From CAZCGA01 sp964498075 (GTDB lineage: Bacteria > Desulfobacterota > Binatia > HRBIN30), in assembly GCA_964498075.1 (NCBI GenBank), contig CAZCGA010000030.1, positions 1 through 54,980 of the forward strand: DNA of 54,980 nt, given 5' to 3'. The notes beneath the pieces were generated by a model, which was not told the origin of the DNA, searched no databases, and saw nothing but the letters and a program-made list of their open reading frames with translations. Within the stretch, counting starts at the first letter, position 1. The number at the start of each line of letters is the position of its first letter. The position numbers were made by a program, and so were the translations under genes. Positions 16,620 to 24,723 of the stretch are shown here, piece after piece.

Positions 16620-16660
16620 CGAGCACCGCAGGACTTCGGTTCTGCGGTGCTCGTCGTTTT
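16620..16660 (+). terminator. Rho-independent terminator
   Basis: A perfect 12-base stem, CGAGCACCGCAG (16620-16631) with CTGCGGTGCTCG (16642-16653), around a ten-base loop. The downstream stretch TCGTTTT is T-rich. It stands 34 bases after the stop of the secreted-protein gene and separates that gene from the ligase gene at 16745. Confidence 0.85.
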
Positions 16661-16744
16661 ACCCGGCGAGTTGCAACGCCGGCGCGGTTTGCTGTACGAA
16701 GGGCGACGCGCGCCTCGGACTCGCGAGGCGCGCGGCGCGCTCGG

Positions 16745-19744
16745 ATGCAGACCAAAGCAAGTGCCTTTGCGGCGACGCTGATCGAGAGCAGCTGGCTGAC
16801 CGCTCTCGCCGTCGTTCCGATCTTCTTCAACACTCTTTCCTATCGCGTCTTCGAAGAAGACAAGATCCCGCTCTTGCGGAGCATCGCCGGCGTGGTGTTC
16901 GCCGCGTTGATCCTCCGCAGCGTCGACGAAGGGCGAGGTGCGTGGACGGTGAACGGGCGGCCGCTGTGGCGGGTGCCGCTCGTCACGCCCATGCTGTTGC
17001 TCACCGCTGCCTGGGGCGTCTCCACGGTCTTCAGCATTGCGCCAGGATCCTCCTGGTGGGGCGCCTTCCAGCGCTGCCAGGGGCTGTACACGTGGCTGAG
17101 CTACGTGACGCTCTTCGGCGCCATCGTGCTGTTGCTGCGGCGCCCGCAACAGCGCGAGCGGATCGTCACCGTGGCGCTGCTCGCGAGTTTGGCGGCGAGC
17201 GCGTATGCCGTGATTCAGCACCTCGGGCGTGATCCCATCGCATGGGGTGCAGAGGTCACCTCGCGGGTCTTCGGCACCGCGGGTAACCCGATCTTCCTCG
17301 GCGCGTTCCTGATCATGGTCGTCCCGCTCACCCTGGTGCGCATCGTCGACGCGCTGCGGGCGGTGTCTGCGGCGCGTGCCGGCGGGAGCGGGTGGGTATC
17401 GGGCGCCGCCGTGGCTGCGGCGGCGCATGTTTGCCTACTGGTGCTGCAGCTGCTGGCGCTCATGTTCACGCAAAGCCGCGGCCCGCTCGTCGCCCTGGGG
17501 AGTGGTCTGATCTTCTTCTTCGTCCTGTTCTCGCTGCACCGCCGGTTGCGCTGGCTGCGGCTCACGATCGCTGCGGCGGCGGTCGGTGGCACGTTGTTCC
17601 TGCTGGTGTTCAATCTTCCCAACACGCCGTTGAGCCCACTGCGCCAGGTGAAGTACATTGGCCGGTTGGGCCGCGTTTTTGCGATGGACGGTGGCAGCGC
17701 CCAGGTGCGGGTGCTCATCTGGCAGGGCGCCGCGGATTTGCTCAGCACGGCCTCGCCGCGCACGCTGGTCGGGTATGGTCCGGACACGCTCCTGCTCGCC
17801 TACAGGTACTTCTACCCGGCGCAATTGGCTCACTATGAAAGCCGGCGCGTGGCGCCGGACCGCGCCCACAACGAGACCTTCGACGCGCTCATCATGCTCG
17901 GGCTCCTGGGCTGCCTCGCTGAGCTCGGGCTGTTCCTGGCGTTCTTCCATCACGTCCTGCGCTGGCTGGGCCTGATCCGTACGGCGCGGCAGCGCACCGC
18001 CTTCGTGGGCGCCGTCGCGTTGGGCGGCGTCGCCGGTGGTCTCGTGCCCTATCTCGTCGACGGCAGCGTCCGCTTTTCGGGCGTCGGCCTGCCGCTGGCG
18101 ATGGTTGCCGGGATGATGCTCTACCTGCTCGGGTTTGCGGACTCGCCCGCCCCCGACGGCGAGCGCGCGCCGTCGACGAACGGCGTGCTCCTGATCGGCC
18201 TCTTCGCCGCCGTCATGGCGCACTTCGTCGAGATCCAGTTCGGGATCGCGATCGGTGCTACACGCCTGTACTTCTGGGTGTATGCCGCGCTGGCGGTCGC
18301 CGCGGGCATGCCGCTGATCCAGACGGAACCCCCGCCACGCGCATCGGCCCAGGCCGCACCCGCCGACACCGATCGGCCCGACCCGGCGCCGGTCACCGGT
18401 GACACGCTGGCGTTGAGTGCCGTCATCGGCCTGATGCTCGCGGTGCTCACGTACAGCTTCTACACGTTGAGCTTCCGGCTGGGCTCCGAAGGTGTGACGT
18501 GCCTGGTGATCGCGTGCTCCCTCTGGCTGTTCGGCATCATCGTCATCGCGGCCCAACCGGCGGTGCAGGGCGGAACACAGACGAGTTGGGTGGCCTGGAT
18601 CGCACCTTACAGCAGTACGACCCTGGGGGTCTGGTTGCTGTTCACGGCGCTGTATGTCCCGTGGATCAATTGGGCCCTCGATGCGCCGAAGGAGGCGCTC
18701 CCCGTGGTGGCGAGCCACATCGCAAATGCGGTGGTGTTGGTCTACGTCGCGGTGTTTGCTGGCATCACGGTGGTGGCCATCAATCTCCGGCGCGATGAGC
18801 CGGCGCCACCTGCCGGGCGCTTCTGGAAGGTGGCGCTGTATGCGCTGCCGCTCCTCGGCGGCGTTGCGGTCCTGGCGATCCAGAACGTCAGCCTGTCACG
18901 CGCCAACAGCTTCGCCAAGCAAGGCAGGTTTTACGAAAAAAGGGCGCAGTGGGATGCGGCGGTGTTCGCTCACCAGGAGGCGCTGCGTCTGCAGCCGGGC
19001 GAGGATCGCTACGCCCTCAATCTCGGTGGTGCGCTGATGGAGAAGGCGCGGTCGATCGCGCACAGCGACCGGCCGCAGCGCGACGAGTACTTCACTCGCT
19101 CCGAGGCGATCCTGCGGCGCGCGCGCGACATCAGCCCGCTGAATCCGGATCACCCGCGCAACCTGGCGCGACTCTACCGCCTCCGGGCGGCGTTGGCCGA
19201 TGACCCGGCGGAGGTGAGCCGGTACGCCGCCGACGCTCTGAGCTACTACGAAGAAACGCTCAAGCGCACTCCCCACAGCGCGGCGGTGTGGAACGAAATC
19301 GCCACGCTGCACATCGAACATCACGAGATCGACAAGGCCCTGGCGGCACTCGATCAGTCGCTGAAGGTCGACGATCACTACACCACGACCTATTGGCTGC
19401 AGGGGAACGCCTACATGGAAATGAAGCAGTTCGAGCCGGCGCTCGCGGCTTACGACCACGCGCTGGAGACTAACCGATACTCGATGGCCGCGTGGAGCGG
19501 CAGGGCGCTCGCGCTCGTCCGGCTCAACCGGGTTCCAGAATCCATTGACGCAAACCTGCGGGCCATCGGCCTCAGTCCATACGACATGGTTAGTCATCGC
19601 AACCTCGCGTTGCTGTACCGGCAAACCGGGGAGCTCGATCAGGCCATCGTCGAGGCAAAGGCGGCGCTTCGGCTCGCCAAGCCGGAGGAGAAGCCTGGCC
19701 TGGAGAGCTTCATCAAGATGATCGAACGGGAGCAGGCGAATTAG
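16745..19744 (+). CDS. O-antigen ligase-like membrane protein with C-terminal TPR domain
   Basis: A 999-residue protein. The N-terminal two-thirds (to about 700) carries many hydrophobic segments. In the middle is a Wzy_C/O-antigen-ligase-like loop with GYGPDTLLLAYRYFYPAQ and DRAHNETFDALIMLGLLG, whose arginine and histidine are conserved in the family. From about 715 to the end are repeated TPR helices, for example WDAAVFAHQEALRLQPGED and PALAAYDHALETNRYSMAAW. Ligases of this type attach undecaprenyl-linked glycan to a lipid or protein acceptor; fusion to TPRs is known in exopolysaccharide and glycoprotein systems. ATG 16745 is used because the longer open frame crosses the terminator. Confidence 0.85.
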   Translation: MQTKASAFAATLIESSWLTALAVVPIFFNTLSYRVFEEDKIPLLRSIAGVVFAALILRSVDEGRGAWTVNGRPLWRVPLVTPMLLLTAAWGVSTVFSIAPGSSWWGAFQRCQGLYTWLSYVTLFGAIVLLLRRPQQRERIVTVALLASLAASAYAVIQHLGRDPIAWGAEVTSRVFGTAGNPIFLGAFLIMVVPLTLVRIVDALRAVSAARAGGSGWVSGAAVAAAAHVCLLVLQLLALMFTQSRGPLVALGSGLIFFFVLFSLHRRLRWLRLTIAAAAVGGTLFLLVFNLPNTPLSPLRQVKYIGRLGRVFAMDGGSAQVRVLIWQGAADLLSTASPRTLVGYGPDTLLLAYRYFYPAQLAHYESRRVAPDRAHNETFDALIMLGLLGCLAELGLFLAFFHHVLRWLGLIRTARQRTAFVGAVALGGVAGGLVPYLVDGSVRFSGVGLPLAMVAGMMLYLLGFADSPAPDGERAPSTNGVLLIGLFAAVMAHFVEIQFGIAIGATRLYFWVYAALAVAAGMPLIQTEPPPRASAQAAPADTDRPDPAPVTGDTLALSAVIGLMLAVLTYSFYTLSFRLGSEGVTCLVIACSLWLFGIIVIAAQPAVQGGTQTSWVAWIAPYSSTTLGVWLLFTALYVPWINWALDAPKEALPVVASHIANAVVLVYVAVFAGITVVAINLRRDEPAPPAGRFWKVALYALPLLGGVAVLAIQNVSLSRANSFAKQGRFYEKRAQWDAAVFAHQEALRLQPGEDRYALNLGGALMEKARSIAHSDRPQRDEYFTRSEAILRRARDISPLNPDHPRNLARLYRLRAALADDPAEVSRYAADALSYYEETLKRTPHSAAVWNEIATLHIEHHEIDKALAALDQSLKVDDHYTTTYWLQGNAYMEMKQFEPALAAYDHALETNRYSMAAWSGRALALVRLNRVPESIDANLRAIGLSPYDMVSHRNLALLYRQTGELDQAIVEAKAALRLAKPEEKPGLESFIKMIEREQAN

Positions 19745-19810
19745 CCTTGCGGAGGTGCTGAGGGGTCCGAGGGCTTGAATGAGCGTTCGGGTGACGGTAG
19801 TTCTGCTGCG

Positions 19811-20695
19811 ATGAACAACCAGAGCAACGGCTTCGCGCGCTTCCAGGGTACGTCTGGATACATTGCGTCCGGGCCTCTCGTCGATGCGGTCAACTGTGCC
19901 ATCGCACTCGAGCGCCCACTGCTTCTCAAGGGCGAGCCGGGGACGGGCAAGACCGTGCTGGCGACCCACGTGGCCGAGGGCCTCGGCATGCCGATGCTCT
20001 CGTGGCACATCAAGTCCACCACCAAGGCGGCCGACGGCCTGTACGTCTACGACACCGTGCAACGGCTGAACGACAGCCGCTTCGGCACCGGCGATGTCGC
20101 CGACATCCGCCGCTATATCAAGCTCGGCGCGCTCGGGCAGACGTTCGCCGCCCAGGAACGGCACGTCTTGCTCATCGACGAGATCGACAAAGCCGATCTG
20201 GAGTTCCCCAACGACCTGCTGCGTGAGCTCGACGAGATGCGCTTCTCCATCGTCGAGACCAGCGAGGAAATCGTCGCGCAGCATCGCCCGGTGGTGATGA
20301 TCACGTCGAACAACGAGAAGGAGCTGCCCGACGCCTTTCTGCGCCGCTGCATCTTCTACTACATCGAGTTCCCCGACGTGCCGCTGATGCGCCAGATCAT
20401 CGCCGTGCACCATCCGCATCTCGACGCCAAGCTGCTCGATCAGGTACTGATCAAGTTCTACTGGCTGCGCGAGCAGAAGGAGCTGCGCAAGAAGCCATCG
20501 ACCTCCGAGTTGATCGATTGGATCACTGCCCTGCTGCGCTCCGGCATCAGCATGGACAAGATCGAGACGCACATCCCGTTCGTTGGCGCGTTGCTGAAGA
20601 AGGAGCAGGACGTCGACGCGTTGCTCAAGTACGACGGCCAGGGCGGCCGCTATCCGAAGAGCTGGCAGGACTTGGGGCCGCGGTACAATCAGTAG
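19811..20695 (+). CDS. MoxR-family AAA ATPase
   Basis: A 294-residue AAA+ ATPase of the MoxR group. Walker A is GEPGTGKT (41-48), Walker B is HVLLIDEIDKAD (about 118-129), and sensor 1 is MITSNNEKELPDAFLRRC with the arginine finger. MoxR proteins act as chaperones for cofactor insertion or protein maturation, usually with a VWA-domain partner just downstream. Here no VWA gene follows; an antitoxin/toxin pair begins 54 bases later. The ATG at 19811 lacks a good ribosome site; a TTG at 19775 is in frame and would add 12 residues. The gene follows the ligase stop by about 65 bases. Confidence 0.92.
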   Translation: MNNQSNGFARFQGTSGYIASGPLVDAVNCAIALERPLLLKGEPGTGKTVLATHVAEGLGMPMLSWHIKSTTKAADGLYVYDTVQRLNDSRFGTGDVADIRRYIKLGALGQTFAAQERHVLLIDEIDKADLEFPNDLLRELDEMRFSIVETSEEIVAQHRPVVMITSNNEKELPDAFLRRCIFYYIEFPDVPLMRQIIAVHHPHLDAKLLDQVLIKFYWLREQKELRKKPSTSELIDWITALLRSGISMDKIETHIPFVGALLKKEQDVDALLKYDGQGGRYPKSWQDLGPRYNQ

Positions 20696-20749
20696 CTGGC
20701 GCGCAGGAACTGCTTGGTGGAAACTTCGAAAGGTGCTACTCACGAAAAC

Positions 20750-21001
20750 ATGCAGCGCGTGATCCGAGCCGTATACGAGAACGGGGTGCTGAAGCCGCTT
20801 GAGCGAGTGCGGATGAGCGAGCGAAAGATCTGTCTCCTCTCGATCTATCCCGAGGAGGAGTGGCGGAAGGATTTCGAGGCTCTCCTCAATCGCATCCATC
20901 GGCGGACCCGACGCCACGCTTCGGCGGACATCGAGGCAGACATCACCGCGGCGCGTGCGGAAGTGAAAGCCAAGCGCCGTGAAGCCCGTCGTTCTGCTTG
21001 A
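20750..21001 (+). CDS. Antitoxin-like protein (DUF104/AF2212-like) of a PIN toxin pair
   Basis: An 83-residue protein. The first 30 residues, starting MQRVIRAVYENGVLKPLERV, match the DUF104/AF2212-like antitoxin opening, an xIxAVYExGVLKPLE strand-turn-strand that dimerises. The remainder is a charged helix (DFEALLNRIHRRTRRHASAD) that could wrap the toxin. The gene overlaps the PIN toxin by 23 bases, the usual arrangement of a type II toxin-antitoxin operon. Start ATG 20750 is the natural one; an in-frame TTG lies 36 bases upstream. Confidence 0.75.
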   Translation: MQRVIRAVYENGVLKPLERVRMSERKICLLSIYPEEEWRKDFEALLNRIHRRTRRHASADIEADITAARAEVKAKRREARRSA

Positions 21002-21416
21002 CACGAACGTTTGGGTTTCTGCCTTTCTCAACAAACAGGGGACTCCCGCCCGCCTCGTGCAGGCCTGGCTCGATGGGGCGATCGACATCGTGATCGCGCT
21101 GCCCATCCTCGAAGAGATCGGTGACGTGCTTCGGCGTCCCCGCATCAAGAAGAAGAAGTATCAGCTCCGTGAGGAAGAAATCGTTCAGCACCTTCGCCTC
21201 ATCGCAGCCGGTGCGGCCGTTGTGCCGGTCGCCGGCACGCAGAAGCTGTGCCGCGATCCCGATGATGATGTCGTGCTCGAGACCGCGATTGCGGGCGGGG
21301 CGAAATATCTTGTCACCCGCGATGACGACCTGAAGCGGGATCTGGATCTCATCCGGTGAATGAAGGAGCATGGCGTCCGGGTCATGAGTGTCTCGCGGTT
21401 TCTCGCAACGCTTTGA
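20979..21416 (+). pseudogene. PIN-domain toxin (COG1569-like), truncated by a nonsense codon
   Basis: Starting at GTG 20979, the frame encodes a PIN RNase fold with DTNVWVSAFL (first Asp), LEEIGDVLRRPR (Glu) and DPDDDVVLETAIAGGAKYL (the later acidic pair). It stops at TGA 21357-21359 after VTRDDDLKRDLDLIR, giving 126 residues. The same frame then resumes without further damage as MKEHGVRVMSVSRFLATL to TGA 21416. That is the C-terminal strand and helix expected in this family, where the pattern is GIxIVTPxxFLxxL. The gene therefore appears to have been 145 residues before a point mutation. The catalytic residues all precede the stop, so residual activity is possible. Confidence 0.75.
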
Positions 21417-21421
21417 GTCCA

Positions 21422-21622
21422 ATGGCACTACCCGATCGCGAAGAGTCATCCGCTCGTCGGGATTCCCTTGCATCGACGATCACCAGAGAAGAGGCACGGC
21501 TGGTTGCACGTGATCGCGAGCGGGAAGAAGTTCGGCCTCTTCTCCAAAGCATGTGGGTAGATTCTCACGGCGTTGATCCATCGAGTGAGCGCAATGGGGC
21601 GGAAGAGTTGGCCACAAGCTGA
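21422..21622 (+). pseudogene. Fragment of a TOTE-type primase-helicase (N-terminus only)
   Basis: The 66-residue frame is clearly related to the first 50 residues of the protein at 31595. Matching parts are RRDSLASTITREEARLVARD against SRDSIAAAIAAEEARLAALD, then EREEVRPLL against EREDVRSRL. At DNA level GAAGAGGCACGGCTGG is identical. After about residue 45 the similarity ends, and no primase or helicase domain follows. The next recognisable gene is the ISL3/phage chimera on the opposite strand. This is a broken copy, not a functional gene. Confidence 0.7.
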
Positions 21623-21773
21623 CGCGCAGAGCGAGGGGCGGCTGGGTGCGGGCCCCTCACGAGGCCCGCGGCGGGGTGGGGAGCGATCGGTCGAAGACGC
21701 AGCGGTCCTTCAGCTTGTGGACAACTCGGGGAGGGGCGGTGACCGGTGGGGGCGGCGCGCCGCGTTAACGAAC

Positions 21774-22604
21774 TCAGATCTGCGGCAGCATGCAGGTGAG
21801 CACCTTCAAGCGCAGGTATTCCTCGTCACGCAGTCCGTAAGCCCGGCGCTGGATGACCCGGATCTTGTTGTTCAACCGCTCGACGAACCCCAGCGACACC
21901 TTGTTCTCCTCCCGGCAATAGGCGGCAATGCCCTCCCAGTGCCGCTCGATCATCGCGGCGAACTGCTCGTAGGGTGTGAGCCGCTGCCGCTTCAGCGCCG
22001 CCTTCCAGTTCTCGAAAAAGCGCCGCGCCCAGCCCTCGCTCCGGTAGTCCCACAGCTGCCCGAAGGACTCCTTGAGCACGTACGCCGTGTTCAGCCGCTT
22101 GTTCGCGGCCAGCAGCTTTTTGAGGGCCCGCCGCCCATCCAGCGTCAGATTCTCGCGGTGCGACAACAGCGTGTACTTCTGCCCTTTGATGTACTGCCGT
22201 TCCTTGCCCTGCAGCCGCCGGTACTCGCTCTTGCGCACCGTATCCAGCGCGTCGCCCAAGTGGCGCATCACGTGAAACTTGTCGAACAGGATACTGGCGT
22301 GGGGCGCATGGCGCGTGGTGGAGTTGCGAAACGCCTTCCACATGCCCATCAGCGCCAGCTCGATGCGCGCACTCTTCTTGGTCCCCAGCTCCGCAAAGAA
22401 CTGATCCATACTGGCTTCGGACCGATCCGCGCCCCCAAACCAGATCGGTCGCCCGCGTTCCAGATCGCTGACCACAATGCGGTACGTGTGCCCCTTGCGG
22501 ATGGCAATCTCGTCGATCCCGATCATCCGCGGCGCCGGCTTCGGGGCGCGCCGCAGCTGCTCGCGCATGTACTGCTTCTCCAGCTCCTCGACTTCCGCCC
22601 ACCG
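21774..22604 (-). mobile_element. ISL3-family transposase, 5'-truncated
   Basis: About 276 C-terminal residues of an ISL3 (DDE_Tnp_ISL3) transposase. The catalytic triad is visible: Asp in MIGIDEIAIRKGHTYR, Asp in ILFDKFHVMRHLGD, and Glu in SLGFVERLNNKIRV. Conserved blocks such as QKYTLLSHRENLTLDGRRAL and RRAYGLRDEEYLRLK are intact up to the stop at 21774. The N-terminal zinc-finger and helix-turn-helix part that binds the inverted repeats is missing. Upstream of EVEELEKQYMREQ the frame continues into unrelated phage-like sequence. No terminal inverted repeat was recognised. The element is probably immobile. Confidence 0.85.
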
Positions 22605-22610
22605 CTCGCC

Positions 22611-22650
22611 GTGCAAGATATCCGGCTGCGACTCATCGCCGTGCTCCTGC
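22611..22650. repeat. 40-base direct repeat, copy A
   Basis: This segment and 23046-23085 match at 34 of 40 positions by eye. On the minus strand each encodes HGDE(P/S)QPDILHG. Copy A is immediately next to the junction with the ISL3 transposase. Confidence 0.8.
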
Positions 22651-23045
22651 GCCACATCTGGGAAGCGGTCGTCCGTGCGCTTCGGCCAGTCGGCATTGCC
22701 GATGTGCTCGTCGAGGTTCGGAACGTCTTCGGTCTGCGCGCGGAGTTTCTTGCTAGGCCGCTCGTATTCCTTGATCTTTCGCTCAATGGCAGGCGGTTCT
22801 GGTAAGTGCCCGGCTGTTTTGTCTTTCCCAAAGTTGAGAGCCTTGGTTCGCTGTCCAAGGACAACTACTTCACTTTCGGCTAGACAACCGGATTTGATCG
22901 CCGCCGCCGCAGAGGCTGGGGCGTTCTTGGTGATGGCTTTACTGAGTGCTCGACTGCTCGCCGTCGACAACCACTGGCCACCTTCCGGCCACCCCTTCGG
23001 TGCCCGCGGCTGATCAGGGTTGAACCCCTCGATCTCTGATTCACC

Positions 23046-23085
23046 ATGCAGGATGTCCGGCTGCGGCTCATCGCCGTGCTTCCGC
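23046..23085. repeat. 40-base direct repeat, copy B
   Basis: Partner of 22611-22650. This copy is followed on the minus strand by the phage-type NPDQPRAPKG motif, whereas copy A is followed by transposase. The two may come from tandem paralogous phage genes. Confidence 0.8.
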
Positions 23086-23224
23086 ACATTCTCCAGTATA
23101 GCGAGGTATTGCGCCGCAACGTCGTGCTCGAGCCCGCGTTGGAACTCGTCCACCACGTTCTGCGGCACCCCTTGGCACTGCATCGGCTCGGGACGTTCGA
23201 GGCCGGCGGCGTAGGCCCGCTCGA

Positions 23225-23929
23225 CTAGGTCGTCAACGGCTGCTGCCATGCCACTTCACCGTCGCCCGATAGGCCTGGCGGGTCATCTCGCTCTGCCAGC
23301 CGATGCGTCGATGCACGCCTTGCAAGACGTGAATGTCCGCTTGCTGCGTGTCGCCGTTGAAGATCACCGCGATCTCCATCGCCTTGAATAGCGTGCCGAA
23401 TTTCCGCGACACTGTTCGGACCATAGCGGCTTTCCGCGCCAGGATCTGCCGCATCTTCATTTTCGTTGGTCCTGGCTTTCGCGGTGGATCTCGCCTTCCT
23501 GATCCACTGCCGAGCGATACCGCGCGCCTCGCCGATCGTCAACCGCCAGTGCCAGGCAGAGCTGCCATTGCTCGGCTGTCCGCCCTTCACCTCGACGAGC
23601 AGGTGATCGTACTGCAGGTCGAACGGGGCATTGTTGCGGCCCACGTTCAAGAACTGCACGCCCTTGATGCCCTGCTGCTTGAGCCAGGCCGCCACGACGT
23701 TCTCGGAGAGGTTCCCGATCTTCACCTTGCCGACCACTTTGTTCTCATCACTGATGGCGACTTGCTTGCCTTGCCAGGTACGGACCCCAGCCTTGACCGG
23801 GGTCACGCTCATCCCGCCGCCACCGGATTCACAGAACCGGCCGCGTTCGTCGTGACACGGGTTGAACGCTTCGATGGCGAAGAGCCGCTTCCACGCGGAG
23901 AGCGGTGCGCTGAGAGTTACAGTTCCCCG
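23225..23929 (-). pseudogene. Phage-related protein remnant with NPxHDERGRF motif
   Basis: The open frame has no convincing start codon; readable sequence begins near LSAPLSAWKRLFAIEAFNP. It contains NPCHDERGRFCESGGGG, another motif common in phage head proteins. A region of about 100 residues follows, including NLSENVVAAWLKQQGIKGV and YDHLLVEVKGGQPSNG, whose (D)hhVEVKGG pattern looks like a restriction-endonuclease-fold core. The last 75 residues appear out of frame; an overlapping frame (23233-23460) reads KMRQILARKAAMVRTVSRKF with more natural composition, suggesting a frameshift or an overlapping small gene. Function is unknown, perhaps a phage-borne effector or DNA-processing domain. Confidence 0.5.
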
Positions 23930-24691
23930 ATCATCTCCGCTTGCGCGAGAATCCCGTTGGCGTTCTTCTCCACCCAGTCCCAGCCTTCGTGAACCGCCAC
24001 CAGCTCCAGGATGCGCTGCTGCTCTGGCGTCCGACTTGGCGGCGTCGTAGTCGGTGTAGTACCGGCTGGATTTGGGCTTGTCCTTCCAGTTGCTCTTGCC
24101 CCAGATCCGGGATCGGATGTCATCTTGCCGTTCTCCATACCCCTTCCACGCCATGAAGACAACGTCGGGCGTGCCGTCTTTGGCGTGGTCCCACTGCGGC
24201 GGCGCGTACTGCGATCAAACCGCATGCGCCCGGTCTCGACGAAGCCGAACTGCGCGTAGAACGACGGAACCCGTCAAGCAGGTCGAGCGTGCGGGCCGCC
24301 GTGGTCGATCGCCGCGAAGATCGCCTCGGTGCCTGCACCGCGAGGGCCGCCGTTGTGGAAGACGTTCTGGACGTCGCCCTGCGTATCGATCGCGAAACCG
24401 ACGTGCCCATCGTCACTCGTGCGGGGCTGTAGGCTTCGAGCACGGTCTCGCCCTCGGTGAGCCACGACTTGAACTCGTCGATGCTCATCTCCTGCATCGA
24501 ATCGAGGCCTTCCCAGCCCGGCTCGTAGTGCATCGCGGCCACGCAGCTTCTAGCGCAAGCAGGCCGATCGAGAGCACTCGCATGCCGCTAACCAAAAGCC
24601 TTCGAGACCGCGCGCGTCCAAGAGCAACTGACGGACGATCTCGAAGCGGGTAGCCGCCGACCGAAGTGAGTTCGACTACCGTCAGCTCCAT
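23917..24691 (-). pseudogene. Phage-borne acetyltransferase-like/toxin domain, multiply frameshifted
   Basis: A single ancestral protein can be traced by changing frame several times. It begins MHYEPGWEGLDSMQEMSIDE, moves to DDGHVGFAIDTQGDVQNVFH and AGTEAIFAAIDHG, then ARTLDLLDGF, FYAQFGFVETGRMRFD, QYAPPQWDHAKDGTPDVVFM and finally QQRILELVAVHEGWDWVEKN to a stop at 23917. The order, with a GGPxGAGTEAI turn and a FYAxFGFxETGRMRF strand, is that of GNAT-like domains attached to phage head and polyvalent proteins. At least four frame changes are needed, so the gene is dead. A further short open stretch (24485-24691) may be its N-terminus. Confidence 0.6.
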
Positions 24692-24723
24692 CCGCTATCA
24701 TCCCCGCGACTTACGACGAAACG

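Larger units (their letters stand above)
22605..23249 (-). pseudogene. Phage structural-protein remnant fused in frame to the transposase
   Basis: About 215 residues preceding the transposase. It contains FNPDQPRAPKGWPEGGQW, a motif often found in phage capsid, portal-associated and head-morphogenesis proteins (NPxQPRxPxGxxxGGQW). It also contains the 13-residue segment HGDEPQPDILHGE twice, once near residue 58 and again just before the transposase. The first ATG is 23249. The open frame runs through to the transposase stop, giving a 491-residue chimera that is unlikely to be a natural protein. Flanking genes on the same strand are also phage remnants. Confidence 0.6.

Noticed and set aside
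16562..16744. N-terminal 61 codons of the ligase open frame
   Set aside because: They run across the strong terminator at 16620-16660 and are not family-like. ATG 16745 is the better start.
18896..21148. Minus-strand open frame of 750 codons
   Set aside because: Antisense to the TPR end of the ligase gene and the whole of MoxR. No domain is recognisable.
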